Source: Bacillota bacterium (GTDB taxonomy: Bacteria > Bacillota > Dehalobacteriia > UBA4068 > UBA4997). Taken from it: a stretch of 64,000 bases of DNA. Position numbers and translations under genes: made by a program. The stretch covers positions 62,001 through 126,000 of the forward strand of contig JAFQHN010000002.1 of NCBI GenBank assembly GCA_017397935.1, in the 5' to 3' direction. Positions 35,157 through 45,508 of the stretch are shown here, in pieces (position 1 is the first letter of the stretch; each line of letters begins with the position of its first letter). The notes below the pieces were generated by a model. That model made no database searches. It saw only the letters and a list, made by a program, of their open reading frames with translations, and was not told where the DNA came from.

Positions 35157-36353
35157 TCACTCGGCGTCCTGCAAAACTTCAACGCCGGGCAGATGACGGC
35201 CTTCCAGATATTCCAGGGTGGAGCCGCCGCCGGTGGAAATATGGGTGATCATATAACCAACACCGGCCTGGTCAATGGCTGCCAGAGAGTCACCGCCGCC
35301 CACAATGGTGGAGCCTTGGGTTTTGGCGCAGGCCACGGCAATCGCCTCGGTACCCTTGGCAAAGGCAGGCATCTCAAACACACCCATCGGGCCGTTCCAG
35401 ATAACGCATTTGGCGCTCTTGATCAGCGCAGAGTAAGTAGCGATGGTTTTTTCGCCCATATCCAGCGCCATCCAGCCCTCAGGCACATTATCCACGCTTA
35501 CATTACAATGTTCTGCGTCGGCCGAGAAGCTGTCAGCCACCACCAAATCCTGGGGCAGCACGATTTTCTTCTCCACATCCTGTTCCAGCAGTTCCTTCAC
35601 CAGGTCAATAAACTCGGGCGATACCTTGGAGGCACCCATATCATAACCCAATGCGTTGAGGAAGGTGTTGGCCATGGCGCCGCCAATCAGCAGGCGGTCT
35701 ACGCTGGGCAGCAGGTTTTTGATAACACCGATTTTATCGTCAACCTTGGCACCGCCCATAACAGCCACGCAGGGACGCTGCGGCTGGGCCAGCAGCTTGC
35801 TCATCATCACCAGGTCTTTTTCCAGCAGGAAGCCGGAAACCGCAGGCAGATGCGCAGCCACACCCACCAGCGAGGCATGAGCGCGGTGTACGGCACCGAA
35901 AGCGTCGCTGACAAAAATCTCACCCAATTTGGCCAGCTTGGCAGCAAATTCGGGGTCATTTTTTTCTTCTTCCTTATAGAAACGCAGGTTTTCCAGCAGC
36001 AGTACCTCGCCGGATTTCAGTTCGGCCGCCATTTTCTCAGCCTCGGGGCCAATGCAGTCGGGGCAGAAGTGAACAGGCGCATCCAGCAGACGGGCCAGGT
36101 GCGGAGTCAGATTTTCCAGCGAATATTTCAGGTTTCTCTCACCCTTCGGGCGGCCCAAATGGCTCATCAACACAACCTTGGCGCCACGCTTCAACAAATA
36201 TTGCAGGGTGGGCAGAGTGCCGTTTACACGGGTCAAATCGGTCACGTTACCGTTTTCATCCCGCGGCACATTATAATCCACGCGCACCAGCACGCGCTTG
36301 TTTACCACATCAATATCACGAACAGTTTTTTTGTTATAGAATACGATACCCAT
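35157..36353 (-). CDS. pgk: Phosphoglycerate kinase
   Basis: Makes ATP from 1,3-bisphosphoglycerate. 398 residues. The N-terminal substrate domain has V-L-V-R-V-D-Y-N-V-P (about 21-30) and S-H-L-G-R-P-K-G. The hinge and nucleotide domain follow with G-G-A-K-V-D-D-K (about 202-209), N-G-P-M-G-V-F-E (about 331-338) and G-G-G-D-S-L-A-A. A minor difference is V-D-Y-N-V-P where V-D-F-N-V-P is usual. Confidence 0.97.
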   Translation of the reverse strand: MGIVFYNKKTVRDIDVVNKRVLVRVDYNVPRDENGNVTDLTRVNGTLPTLQYLLKRGAKVVLMSHLGRPKGERNLKYSLENLTPHLARLLDAPVHFCPDCIGPEAEKMAAELKSGEVLLLENLRFYKEEEKNDPEFAAKLAKLGEIFVSDAFGAVHRAHASLVGVAAHLPAVSGFLLEKDLVMMSKLLAQPQRPCVAVMGGAKVDDKIGVIKNLLPSVDRLLIGGAMANTFLNALGYDMGASKVSPEFIDLVKELLEQDVEKKIVLPQDLVVADSFSADAEHCNVSVDNVPEGWMALDMGEKTIATYSALIKSAKCVIWNGPMGVFEMPAFAKGTEAIAVACAKTQGSTIVGGGDSLAAIDQAGVGYMITHISTGGGSTLEYLEGRHLPGVEVLQDAE

Positions 36354-36399
36354 AGTATCCTCCTGTCAGAATGTTCTGTTTTTTTCGGCGTTTATTCAA

Positions 36400-36442
36400 C
36401 AAAAGTACCGGTGGTCAGGCGCACCGACAACCGATACTTTTG
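36400..36442 (-). other. Stem-loop in the gap-pgk intergenic region
   Basis: CAAAAGTA (36400-36407) pairs with TACTTTTG (36435-36442), with an additional CGGT/ACCG inner pair set. No T-run follows directly. A processing or stability hairpin between glycolytic cistrons is a reasonable guess. Confidence 0.6.
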
Positions 36443-36458
36443 CAAAATTCAAATGAAA

Positions 36459-37469
36459 TTACTCAGCAAGGCCTTTGCCGGCAATATATTTAACCAGGTC
36501 AACAACGCGGTTGCTGTAACCCCATTCGTTGTCATACCAGGCAACAACCTTAACCATGCTGTCCTCGATAACCATGGTGGAGAGACCGTCCACGGTAGAG
36601 GAGTTCTGGCAGCCGTTGTAATCAACAGATACCAGCGGCAGCTCATTGTAGCCCAGGATACCCTTCAATTCGTTCTCGGCAGCGGCCTTCAAGGCAGCGT
36701 TGATCTCGGCAGCGGAGGCGGGCTTATCCAGCTCTGCCACCAGGTCAACCATAGATACGTTGGCGGTGGGGACGCGAACAGCAAAGCCGTTCAGCTTGCC
36801 GGCCAACTGAGGCAATACCAAAGCAACAGCCTTGGCAGCACCGGTGGTGGTGGGGATCATCGAGCAGGCAGCGGCACGGGCACGACGGAAGTCTTTATGG
36901 TCGCGGTCCAGAATACGCTGGTCATTGGTATAAGAATGAATGGTGGTCATCAAACCACGCTTAATGCCAAACTGAGCATCCAGCACCTTGGCCACCGGAG
37001 CCAGACAGTTGGTGGTGCAGGAAGCGTTGGAGATAATGTGATGGTTGGCTGCGTCATAGGCTTCTTCATTAACGCCCATAACGATGGTGATGTCCTCATT
37101 TTTGCCGGGTGCGGTCAGCACAACCTTCTTGGCGCCGGCCTGCAAATGAGCGCAGGCCTTTTTGGCATCATTGAAAACGCCGGTGGATTCCACAACAACG
37201 TCAACGCCCAAATCACCCCAGGGCAAAGCTGCCGGGTCTTTCTCGCTGCAAACCTTGATCGGGGTACCGTCAACCAGCATAATGTCACCGTCGATGGTTA
37301 CCTCTTTATCCCAGGTGCCGTGTACCGAGTCAAACTTCAACAGATGGGCGTTTACTGCGGCATCGGCCATATCATTGATAGCGACGATTTCTACACCGGG
37401 CTGCCCGAAAGCGGCGCGGAAAACCAGACGGCCAATTCTGCCGAAACCGTTAATTGCAATTTTAACCAT
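36459..37469 (-). CDS. gap: Glyceraldehyde-3-phosphate dehydrogenase (NAD-dependent, type I)
   Basis: 336 residues. Rossmann motif I-N-G-F-G-R-I-G-R (about 6-14). The catalytic Cys is in [12 protein letters not shown] (about 150-161). [17 protein letters not shown] (anion-binding), R-V-P-T-A-N-V-S and a terminal [11 protein letters not shown] are present. No CggR-type regulator gene precedes it in this window. Instead a promoter about 225 bases upstream and a long leader are seen. Confidence 0.97.
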   Translation of the reverse strand: MVKIAINGFGRIGRLVFRAAFGQPGVEIVAINDMADAAVNAHLLKFDSVHGTWDKEVTIDGDIMLVDGTPIKVCSEKDPAALPWGDLGVDVVVESTGVFNDAKKACAHLQAGAKKVVLTAPGKNEDITIVMGVNEEAYDAANHHIISNASCTTNCLAPVAKVLDAQFGIKRGLMTTIHSYTNDQRILDRDHKDFRRARAAACSMIPTTTGAAKAVALVLPQLAGKLNGFAVRVPTANVSMVDLVAELDKPASAAEINAALKAAAENELKGILGYNELPLVSVDYNGCQNSSTVDGLSTMVIEDSMVKVVAWYDNEWGYSNRVVDLVKYIAGKGLAE

Positions 37470-37755
37470 GTGAAAAAAACTCCCCTTTCATTCTCTGACA
37501 CTTTTACTTTTGTGATATTTTTTTGAAACTATATTCCGCAGCCGAAATTTGATTTTGAAATCTGATTTTAGACTGCTTTTTTGGCAATTTATTAAACCGA
37601 CCGGGGATTAACCGGACACAAGTCAGCGCCGAGCAAGCAGATTTCTCTTGCCCGGACACACCCCGACAGTTTATTATCCATATATTACCCTCATTGTAAC
37701 ATATTCACACCGCAAATAGCAACCATTTTCCGGATTTTGAGCAAGTTTAGGGCAC
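37470..37755 (-). other. Leader region of the glycolytic genes
   Basis: 286 bp between whiA and gap. It has a promoter near 37693-37722 and a leader of about 215 nt, with a small hairpin GCAAG...CTTGC (about 37633-37651) and repeated CCGG-containing segments (about 37598-37655). I could not match a known riboswitch. Confidence 0.5.
37693..37722 (-). promoter_or_regulatory. Candidate promoter of gap-pgk-tpiA-eno
   Basis: On the minus strand TTGCTA (37722-37717), an 18-bp spacer and TACAAT (37698-37693). Confidence 0.6.
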
Positions 37756-38715
37756 TTATATAAGCTCATCCGCCAGTTTTTCCAGCTTTTGCAGGCGATG
37801 ATACAAACCGGCCTTGGAGATTGGCTTATCAAACAGCTCTTTAAGCTCGGCCAGCGGCAGTTCGGGATTTTCCAGTCTGATGGCCGCTGTTTCCTGCAAC
37901 GATTTGCTGAGGCCGGATAATCTGCCTGCCTCTACCAAACGGTTAATGGCTTTTACCTGCCGCTGGGCAGCCTCCACCGCCTTATCGGTGTTGGCCGTAT
38001 CGCAGTTGATAATGCGGTTGACATTGTTGCTGGTATCCTTGATGACACGCACATTTTCCAGCTCCAACAGGGCGCCGTGCGCACCGATAATATTCAGAAA
38101 ATCGCTTATCTGTTCGCCGCCCTTGCCGTAGACCAGAAACCGCCCCTTGCGCTCACTTATCTTCAAATTAAGCTGATACTCCGCCGTAAGCGCCAGCAGA
38201 AAATGCGCCTGGTAAATATCCTGGCAGACAATTTCCAGATGATAGGCCCGATGAGGGTCGCTGACAAAGCCGCTGCCCAAAAAAGCACCGCGCAAATAGG
38301 CACGGCGGCAGCACTCCGAGGCAAAAACCTCTCGCAGAGTGGTCACCCGGCCAATATCCTGCCCGGCATTCCACGGGTTGCCGTCAGGAATTTTGGCCAG
38401 CAAATCCAGCACCTGCCGCACCTCATCCTGCGGCGGAATACGCAGCGTATAAATGCGGCTTTTGTTAAAATGCTGGCTGTCACGCATCAAAATCTCCGAG
38501 CGCAGACCCCATAACTCCTTAACCAGCTTAAAATACCGACGAGCCACACCGGGGCTGCCGGTGGTGGCCAGCAAACCAAACCTGCCGCCGCCCGCCAGGC
38601 TGACGTTGCCGCACATCCGCAGAAACGCCAGAAACTCCGCTTGACGGCAGCAATTTTTACTGGTATTTACACGCAGCAACTGCTCTTTTACTTCCAGAGA
38701 AAAAGACACAGCCAC
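37756..38715 (-). CDS. whiA: DNA-binding protein WhiA
   Basis: 319 residues. The N-terminal LAGLIDADG-like homing-endonuclease fold (about 1-215) has R-Q-A-E-F-L-A-F-L-R and R-A-Y-L-R-G-A-F-L-G-S-G-F-V-S-D-P-x-R-A-Y-H-L-E. The C-terminal helix-turn-helix (about 235-310) has L-P-L-A-E-L-K-E-L-F-D-K-P-I-S-K-A-G-L-Y-H-R. WhiA controls sporulation in actinomycetes and affects division and nucleoid organisation in Bacillus. The partner genes yvcK and rapZ directly upstream in the same operon are classic. Confidence 0.96.
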   Translation of the reverse strand: MAVSFSLEVKEQLLRVNTSKNCCRQAEFLAFLRMCGNVSLAGGGRFGLLATTGSPGVARRYFKLVKELWGLRSEILMRDSQHFNKSRIYTLRIPPQDEVRQVLDLLAKIPDGNPWNAGQDIGRVTTLREVFASECCRRAYLRGAFLGSGFVSDPHRAYHLEIVCQDIYQAHFLLALTAEYQLNLKISERKGRFLVYGKGGEQISDFLNIIGAHGALLELENVRVIKDTSNNVNRIINCDTANTDKAVEAAQRQVKAINRLVEAGRLSGLSKSLQETAAIRLENPELPLAELKELFDKPISKAGLYHRLQKLEKLADELI

Positions 38716-38724
38716 ACCTCCATT

Positions 38725-39708
38725 TTATTCAGCTAATAAATTTTTCAGAACCGGCAATAATTTATCACGGTTATGCTGCCAGAAATTGACCTCATCCACC
38801 AAATCAGCAGCAATCAGCCGCACCGGTGAAAACGCCAGCTCGGCCGCATCGCAAATCACCGGCTGCGATTGTTTTTGGGCCAGCGCCGCCAGCGCCTCGG
38901 CAGAATAGGCACCGTTGTTGGCGATGATCACATCCACCAGCCGCCCCGTACAGCCTGCATTGGCAAAATATTCCTCCAACAGGTGCCAGTACATACTCAT
39001 CTCTGCCTGTATCAGCTCGGCAGGCTCGGTTGCCATGTTAGCCAGATAACAAATTTTGGCAGGGCTCTTGGCCAGCGCATCGGCCACACCCGGCAGCAGC
39101 AAATTGCTGATCAGGCTGGAATATATGCTGCCCGGCCCGATGAATATGTAATCCGCCTCGGTTATCGCCTGCAAAACCTCCGCCTGCGGTCTGCAATCCG
39201 CCGGCCGCAAAAACAGCCGCTTGATTGCTCGCCTGTCCGCCGCGATTTCGGTTTCACCGCAAATTACCTCGCCGTCCTCCAACACCGCACCGAGTGTCAC
39301 ATCGTCGGTGGTAGCCGGCAGCACTCGTCCTGTTACCGCCAGCAGGGCAGAAAGTCTGGCCGCTGCTTCGGCAAAATCCACACCCTCCACCTGCATAATG
39401 GCCGCCAGCAGAATATTACCCACCGTATGGCCGGAGAGCGTGCCCTCCTCAGGGAAACGATAAGCCAGCAGCCGTTCCATCTCCAACTCTGAGTGACTAA
39501 GCGCCAGGATACAGCTGCGTACATCTCCGGGGGGCAGCATACCAAACTCCTGCCTAAGCTTGCCGGAGCTGCCGCCGTTATCGGTCATGGCCACCACCGC
39601 CGTCAGATTATCGGTCAATTTCTTCAACACCCGCAGCAGATTAGCTAATCCTGTGCCGCCGCCGATGGCCACCACCCGTTTGCCGCCGGCATTTATATCC
39701 TTGGGCAT
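38725..39708 (-). CDS. yvcK: Gluconeogenesis factor/YvcK family protein (GlmR)
   Basis: 327 residues. The N-terminal V-V-A-I-G-G-G-T-G-L-A-N-L-L-R (about 12-26) and M-T-D-N-G-G-S-S-G-K-L-R (about 41-52) form the CofD-like nucleotide-sugar site. P-P-G-D-V-R-S-C and G-P-G-S-I-Y-S-S-L are also seen. GlmR binds UDP-GlcNAc and regulates carbon flow into wall precursors. GGGGGATAC upstream favours ATG 39708 over a TTG five codons earlier. The stop is nine bases from whiA. Confidence 0.94.
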   Translation of the reverse strand: MPKDINAGGKRVVAIGGGTGLANLLRVLKKLTDNLTAVVAMTDNGGSSGKLRQEFGMLPPGDVRSCILALSHSELEMERLLAYRFPEEGTLSGHTVGNILLAAIMQVEGVDFAEAAARLSALLAVTGRVLPATTDDVTLGAVLEDGEVICGETEIAADRRAIKRLFLRPADCRPQAEVLQAITEADYIFIGPGSIYSSLISNLLLPGVADALAKSPAKICYLANMATEPAELIQAEMSMYWHLLEEYFANAGCTGRLVDVIIANNGAYSAEALAALAQKQSQPVICDAAELAFSPVRLIAADLVDEVNFWQHNRDKLLPVLKNLLAE

Positions 39709-39738
39709 AATTGTATCCCCCAAATTTCTTAATTATTT

Positions 39739-40599
39739 TTAATTTTGCTGCAATTCCCGATGGTTCACGCGGATAACCGCACCGGTTTCGGCCTCGGTCA
39801 GCCTGCGGCCAATTTCTTCGGCCACCGCCACCGAGCGATGCTGCCCGCCCGTGCAGCCCACCGCCAATGCCAAATGGTGTTTGCCCTGCTGCACATACTG
39901 CGGCAGCAGCTCCAACAGCAAATCAGTATATTTCTGCAAAAAGCTCTCACTCTCCGGCCGCTGCAAAACATAATCACGCACCGCTTCGTCCAAGCCTGTC
40001 TGCGGCTTCAAATCAGCCACATAAAAGGGGTTGGGCAGAAAACGCACATCCATCACCAGATCCACATCAATCGGCAGGCCGTACTTAAAACCAAAAGAGG
40101 TCACATTAACCAGCAGGCGCTCATCTGCGCCGCCTTGCAGCAGATCAGCCACCCGCTGCTTAAAATCCTGCACTTTCAGGTTGGATGTGTCAATTATCAC
40201 ATCGGCTTCCCCACGGATGCGCTGCAGCCTTTTGCGCTCCTCCTGGATACCCTCCAACACGCTGCCGCTTTTGGTAAGCGGATGTCGGCGGCGGGTTTCC
40301 TTATAGCGCCGCACCAGAATTTCATCCGATGCCTCCAAAAAGATTATTTCATAGTTAATGCCCTTATTCCGCAAATCCTGCAAAACATCGTAAACATCGG
40401 CAAAAAACTTGCCGCCGCGCACATCGGCCACCAACGCCACCCGTGCGCCGTCGTCCTGCACCTGCAAAATCAAATCCACAAACTTGCCAAACAGGTTGGG
40501 CGGCAGATTATCCACGCAATAATAGCCCATGTCCTCCAAAACCTGCACCAGATTGGTTTTGCCGGCGCCGCTCATACCCGTCACAATTTTCAGTTCCAT
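39739..40599 (-). CDS. rapZ: RNase adapter/nucleotide-binding protein RapZ (YvcJ)
   Basis: 286 residues. P-loop G-M-S-G-A-G-K-T (about 8-15) and D-N-L-P-P (about 31-35). The C-terminal domain has F-G-F-K-Y-G-L-P-I-D-V-D-L-V-M-D-V-R-F-L-P-N-P and G-C-T-G-G-Q-H-R-S-V. The E. coli homologue controls GlmS through small RNAs. In Firmicutes YvcJ hydrolyses nucleotides and affects competence. GGTGGGATAG precedes the start, and ATG 40599 is preferred to the adjacent GTG. Confidence 0.95.
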   Translation of the reverse strand: MELKIVTGMSGAGKTNLVQVLEDMGYYCVDNLPPNLFGKFVDLILQVQDDGARVALVADVRGGKFFADVYDVLQDLRNKGINYEIIFLEASDEILVRRYKETRRRHPLTKSGSVLEGIQEERKRLQRIRGEADVIIDTSNLKVQDFKQRVADLLQGGADERLLVNVTSFGFKYGLPIDVDLVMDVRFLPNPFYVADLKPQTGLDEAVRDYVLQRPESESFLQKYTDLLLELLPQYVQQGKHHLALAVGCTGGQHRSVAVAEEIGRRLTEAETGAVIRVNHRELQQN

Positions 40600-40642
40600 C
40601 ACTATCCCACCTTTTTATACTGCCATAGCTTATTCTCAAAGC

Positions 40643-42532
40643 CTATTTTTCGCCCTCGCTGCGGTGCAGATAATCATATAAATCTCTGGCCGCACGGCGG
40701 TTCATGCTCTCCACCAGGGCCAGCTCATCCTCGCCGGCCGCCATGATTTGTTCCAGCGAACCAAAAGCTTTGAGCAGCGCTGAGCGTCTGGTCGGCCCGA
40801 TACCTGGGATGCTGTCCAGCGCGCTGGCTTTTTGGCCTCTTTCTCTCAGCTTCCGTTGATAAGTTACGCCGAAGCGGTGCGCCTCGTCACGCACACGCTG
40901 CAACAGCTGCAAGCCGTGGCTGCTTTTGGGCAAAATAATCGGTTGGCTGTCATGCGGGCGGTACAGCCACTCATCTTCCTCGGCCAGACCAAACACCGGA
41001 ATATCCAGCCCCAGCGCTTCCAGAATATCCACCGCCACCGCCAGCTGCCCCTTGCCGCCGTCGATCAGCAGCAAATCGGGCCATTCGGCCATCGGCGCCT
41101 CATCCGGCTTGATTTCACCGTTTTTCAGCTGTTCCCGTTGGTTAAGGCCCCAGCCCATGCGTCTGGCCACCGATTCTCGCATTGCCAGATAATCGTCGCC
41201 GTTGGTTTCGCGCTTCACTCTCATGTGGCGGTACAGCGCCTTGGCAGGCTTACCGCCCAAAAAAGTCACCAGCGCCGACACCGTATAGGTGCCCTGCCAA
41301 TGGCTATTATCAAAGCACTCAATGCGCCACGGCGCCTTGGACAGACCCAGCACCTGCCGAAGCTCTTCCAGCGCCTCGCCGCCGGCTGCCGCCGCATACT
41401 GCTGTTCTTCCAGCTCCCGGCCAAGTGCCAGCCGGGCATTTTGCTCCACCAAATTCAGCAGGCGTTTCTTCTCGCCGATTTTGGGGGCCGATAAGCTGAC
41501 CTTGCCGCCCCTCTTTTGGCTCAACCAATCCGCCAGCAGCGCCATATCCGCCACTTCCTCGTTCAGACAAATCTCCGGCGGCATAAAATCCACACCGCTG
41601 TAATACTGCATGATAAAGGCAGAGAGCACCTGCCCTGCCGCCTCGGGGCCGGTATGCTGCGGGTTTTGCAGGAAGAAATGCTCCCGCCCCACCACCTTGC
41701 CTTCTCTCACAAAGAAAACCTGCACCGCCGCCAAACTCTCATCAGGTGAGAGCGCAACAGCCAGCATATCGCGGTTATCGCTGCCGATGTCCATATATTG
41801 ACGGCTCTGCACCAGCTTGACTGCCGCTATACGGTCACGCAGGGCCGCCGCATCCTCAAAACGCAGCTCATCCGATGCCTGCTGCATCTGCTGCTGCAAA
41901 CGGGCGGTGATGGTGCTGCTTTTCCCCTCCAAAAACAGTATCACCTGCTCGCACATCTCGCGGTAGGCGGCTTTGTCCACCTTGCCGGTGCAGGGCCCTT
42001 GGCAGCGGCCGATATGAAAATTCAGGCAGGGGCGTTTTTTGCGCGCAAAGCTTTTGTTGGAGCAGGTTCTAAGCGGGAAAATATCGCTCAGCAGCTTTTG
42101 CGTCATCTTCATGGCACCGCTGCTGACATAGGGCCCAAAATAGCGGTTGCCGTCATTCTTCACCGAGCGCACCATGATCAGCCGCGGATATTCCTCGGTC
42201 AGCGTCAGGCAGAGATACGGATAATGCTTGTCATCGCGCAGCAGGATGTTGTACTTGGGGTTATACTCCTTGATGAGATTACATTCCAGCACCAGCGCTT
42301 CCTCGGCCGAGGACACCACTATCCACTCCAAATCCTCCACCACGCGCATCTGCACGGCTGTTTTGGGGGCCAGACGGCTCTCCGCCTGAAAATACGAGCG
42401 CACACGGTTTTTTAAGCACTTGGCCTTGCCTACATAAACCACCTGCCCCTCGGCATCACGCATAATATACACGCCGGGGCTCTCCGGCAGTTGGTTTAGC
42501 AGCTCTTTTAACTCTGCTTTGGCCAAAATCAT
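40643..42532 (-). CDS. uvrC: Excinuclease ABC subunit C
   Basis: Dual-incision nuclease of nucleotide excision repair. 629 residues. The GIY-YIG nuclease is at the N-terminus (S-P-G-V-Y-I-M...Y-V-G-K-A-K, about 18-38). A Cys cluster (C-S-N-K-S-F...C-L-N-F-H-I-G-R-C-x-G-P-C, about 156-180) and a UVR motif (about 205-240) follow. The RNase H-like endonuclease domain has E-C-F-D-N-S-H (about 402) and L-L-I-D-G-G-K-G-Q-L (about 485-495). A C-terminal helix-hairpin-helix pair completes it. It begins 27 bases after uvrA. Confidence 0.97.
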   Translation of the reverse strand: MILAKAELKELLNQLPESPGVYIMRDAEGQVVYVGKAKCLKNRVRSYFQAESRLAPKTAVQMRVVEDLEWIVVSSAEEALVLECNLIKEYNPKYNILLRDDKHYPYLCLTLTEEYPRLIMVRSVKNDGNRYFGPYVSSGAMKMTQKLLSDIFPLRTCSNKSFARKKRPCLNFHIGRCQGPCTGKVDKAAYREMCEQVILFLEGKSSTITARLQQQMQQASDELRFEDAAALRDRIAAVKLVQSRQYMDIGSDNRDMLAVALSPDESLAAVQVFFVREGKVVGREHFFLQNPQHTGPEAAGQVLSAFIMQYYSGVDFMPPEICLNEEVADMALLADWLSQKRGGKVSLSAPKIGEKKRLLNLVEQNARLALGRELEEQQYAAAAGGEALEELRQVLGLSKAPWRIECFDNSHWQGTYTVSALVTFLGGKPAKALYRHMRVKRETNGDDYLAMRESVARRMGWGLNQREQLKNGEIKPDEAPMAEWPDLLLIDGGKGQLAVAVDILEALGLDIPVFGLAEEDEWLYRPHDSQPIILPKSSHGLQLLQRVRDEAHRFGVTYQRKLRERGQKASALDSIPGIGPTRRSALLKAFGSLEQIMAAGEDELALVESMNRRAARDLYDYLHRSEGEK

Positions 42533-42558
42533 CGCCTCCCTTCCTGTTTTTTGCTGAT

Positions 42559-45441
42559 TTATTTAAGCTTGTGTGCCAGATACTGCCCGGTATAGCTGCC
42601 GGGGGTTTTGGCCACTTCTTCGGGCGTACCCTCTGCCACAATGCGGCCGCCGCGGCCGCCGCCCTCCGGGCCAAGGTCGATGATATGGTCGGCACATTTT
42701 ATCACATCCAGGTTATGCTCGATAACCAGTACGGTATTGCCGGCCTCCACCAGACGGTTAAGCACATCCAGCAGCTTTTTAATATCCGCAATATGCAAGC
42801 CGGTGGTCGGTTCATCCAGAATATAAAAGCTTTGTCCCTGGCTGCGGCGGGATAACTCGGCGGCCAGCTTCACACGCTGCGCCTCGCCGCCCGATAATGT
42901 GGTGCCGCTTTGGCCAAGCTGAATATAACCCAACCCCACATCCTGCAAAACCTGTAATTTATGGGCAATCCTCGGCACATTGGAGAAGAAATCCAGCGCC
43001 TCGTCCACCGTCATGGCCAGCACATCGGCAATACTCTTGCCTTTATACTTCACATCCAGCGTGTCGCGGTTATAACGCTGCCCCTTGCAGGCCTCGCAGG
43101 GCACATAAACATCGGGCAGAAAGTGCATCTCGATCTTGATAATGCCGTCACCCTTGCAGGCCTCACAGCGGCCGCCGCTGACATTAAAGCTGAAGCGTCC
43201 CGGCTTATAACCGCGCATTTTGGCATCGGGTAGCTGGGCAAACAAATCTCTTATCAGGCTGAACAAACCGGTATAGGTGGCCGGGTTGCTGCGCGGCGTG
43301 CGGCCGATGGGGCTTTGGTCAATATCAATGACCTTTTCCAGCGCCTCCAAACCCTCAATGCTCTTAAACCTGCCGGGGATGGTGTGCGCCCGGTTAAGCC
43401 GCCCGGCCAGCGTTTTATATAAAATCTCATTAACCAGCGTACTTTTGCCGCTGCCGGAAACACCCGTCACGCAGACAAACTTGCCCAGCGGAATTTCCAC
43501 ATCAATATCGTGCAGATTATTCTCGGCACACCCCATGAGCTTTAAGGTTTTGCCGTTACCGGGTCGGCGCAGCGGCGGCACGGCAATTTCATCACGCCCG
43601 CTTAAATAACGCCCGGTGATCGAATTTTCATCTGCCATGATCTGCTGCGGCGTACCGGCGGCCACCACTTCTCCGCCATGCGCACCGGCACCCGGGCCAA
43701 TGTCCACGATATAATCCGCCGAGAGCATGGTTTCATCATCATGCTCCACCACGATGACGGTGTTGCCCAAATCACGCAGCCGCTTTAAGGTGTTGATAAG
43801 CTGGGTGTTGTCACGCTGGTGCAGGCCAATGCTCGGCTCGTCCAGAATATACAGCACGCCCACCAGAGAGGAGCCGATCTGCGTAGCCAGACGGATGCGC
43901 TGCGCCTCGCCGCCGGAGAGCGTGCCGGCCGAACGGGAAAGCGTCAGATAATCCAGACCGACGTTCATCAAAAATTCCAGCCGTGCTCTGATCTCTTTCA
44001 GCACCATGTGGACAATGCTCAGCTCCCGCTCGCTTAAAATCAGCCGCCGGAAGAAATCCTGGGCCTCGTAAATCGTCATATTGCTCAGGCGGTCGATATT
44101 CAGCTCGGCAATACTGCCGTCATCCTGCCGATAAGCCAGCGTCACCGCCAGCACTTCGGGCTTCAAACGCGCTCCATGGCAATCCGGGCAGGGGCTTTCC
44201 ACCATATATTTCTCAATATCCTCCCGGATAAACTCGGATTCGGTTTCGTGATAACGCCTCTCTAAATTGGCGATCATCCCTTCCCAGGGGGTGCTCATCA
44301 CTTTGCGCTTGTGGTTATAATCCAGATATTCAAAGGTCACCTTCTCGGTGCCGGTGCCGTGCATGATCAAAGCCAAATGCTCTGGGGATAAATTACTCAG
44401 CGGTTCATCCAGCGAAAAGCCGTACTGCCGGCTGAGCGCCTCGATAAAACGGAAGTACCAGCCGCCGTAATTTTCACTCCAACGGGCCAGAGCACCCTCC
44501 CGCAGGCTCAGCTCATCGCTGACGACCAGCAAATTTTCATCCACCTTCATGCGGTATCCCAAACCGGAGCAGGATGGGCAGGCGCCGTACGGGTTATTAA
44601 ACGAGAACATTCGGGGAGTAAGCTCCTCCAAACCCACACCGCAATCCGGGCAGGACAGGTTCTTGTTGAACTTCAACTCCTCCTGCATGGCCTGCTCGGT
44701 GCCGTCCTCGCCGATTTTCTTACCGTCTGCCAGCACCAAGAGCTGCCCGCCGGCCATCTCCATGGTCACCTCGATGGATTCGGCCAGACGCTTGGCAATA
44801 CCCTCGCGCACCACCAGACGGTCTACCACTACCTCCACCGAGTGCTTTTGCTTTTTGTTGACGGTCATCTCCTCATCCAGTGTGCGAATCTCTCCATCCA
44901 GGCGGATACGCAGGTAACCGTCGCTTTTAATATCGGCAAACAGGCGCTGAAACTCACCCTTGCGGCCGCTGACCATCGGCGCCAGCAGCTGCAATTTAGT
45001 CCCCTCGGGCAGGGCCGTCAGCCTGTCCACGATCTGGTCAACCGTCTGCTGGCTGATGGGCTTGCCGCAGCACGGACAATGCGGCTTACCCACCCGGGCA
45101 AACAGCAGACGCAGATAATCGTGGATCTCCGTCACCGTGCCCACGGTGGAACGGGGGTTGCGGTTGGTGGTTTTTTGGTCGATGGCAATAGCAGGGGAGA
45201 GGCCTTCAATGCTGTCCACCGCCGGTTTTTCCATCTGCCCCAAAAACAGGCGCGCATAAGATGACAAACTCTCCATATAACGGCGCTGGCCCTCGGCATA
45301 AATGGTATCAAACGCCAGCGAGCTTTTGCCGCTGCCGGAAAGGCCGGTAATCACCACCAGCGAGTTTCGGGGCAGCATAACATCAATGTTTTTCAGGTTG
45401 TGCTGCCGCGCACCCTTCACATAAATATATTCCTGTTTCAT
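42559..45441 (-). CDS. uvrA: Excinuclease ABC subunit A
   Basis: DNA damage-recognition ATPase. 960 residues with two ABC modules: Walker A G-L-S-G-S-G-K-S (about 32-39) and G-V-S-G-S-G-K-S (about 642-649), each with an S-G-G-E-A-Q-R signature. Zinc fingers are visible as C-P-D-C...C-P-S-C (about 275-300) and C-E-A-C...C-E-A-C (about 740-770). The ATG at 45441 is used. The Met assignment two codons upstream would need ATT. It lies between uvrB and uvrC. Confidence 0.97.
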   Translation of the reverse strand: MKQEYIYVKGARQHNLKNIDVMLPRNSLVVITGLSGSGKSSLAFDTIYAEGQRRYMESLSSYARLFLGQMEKPAVDSIEGLSPAIAIDQKTTNRNPRSTVGTVTEIHDYLRLLFARVGKPHCPCCGKPISQQTVDQIVDRLTALPEGTKLQLLAPMVSGRKGEFQRLFADIKSDGYLRIRLDGEIRTLDEEMTVNKKQKHSVEVVVDRLVVREGIAKRLAESIEVTMEMAGGQLLVLADGKKIGEDGTEQAMQEELKFNKNLSCPDCGVGLEELTPRMFSFNNPYGACPSCSGLGYRMKVDENLLVVSDELSLREGALARWSENYGGWYFRFIEALSRQYGFSLDEPLSNLSPEHLALIMHGTGTEKVTFEYLDYNHKRKVMSTPWEGMIANLERRYHETESEFIREDIEKYMVESPCPDCHGARLKPEVLAVTLAYRQDDGSIAELNIDRLSNMTIYEAQDFFRRLILSERELSIVHMVLKEIRARLEFLMNVGLDYLTLSRSAGTLSGGEAQRIRLATQIGSSLVGVLYILDEPSIGLHQRDNTQLINTLKRLRDLGNTVIVVEHDDETMLSADYIVDIGPGAGAHGGEVVAAGTPQQIMADENSITGRYLSGRDEIAVPPLRRPGNGKTLKLMGCAENNLHDIDVEIPLGKFVCVTGVSGSGKSTLVNEILYKTLAGRLNRAHTIPGRFKSIEGLEALEKVIDIDQSPIGRTPRSNPATYTGLFSLIRDLFAQLPDAKMRGYKPGRFSFNVSGGRCEACKGDGIIKIEMHFLPDVYVPCEACKGQRYNRDTLDVKYKGKSIADVLAMTVDEALDFFSNVPRIAHKLQVLQDVGLGYIQLGQSGTTLSGGEAQRVKLAAELSRRSQGQSFYILDEPTTGLHIADIKKLLDVLNRLVEAGNTVLVIEHNLDVIKCADHIIDLGPEGGGRGGRIVAEGTPEEVAKTPGSYTGQYLAHKLK

Positions 45442-45508
45442 AATCAAAACCTCATTTTATCTAAAACTATATCTATCCCAACTACTATAATTATTTATTA
45501 TATATTAT

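Noticed and set aside
35118-37526. An 802-codon plus-strand frame antisense to pgk and gap, and a similar 469-codon frame opposite eno
   Set aside because: They are complements of highly expressed glycolytic genes with strong codon bias. The sequences are Gln/His-rich without domains, and the minus-strand genes are unambiguous.
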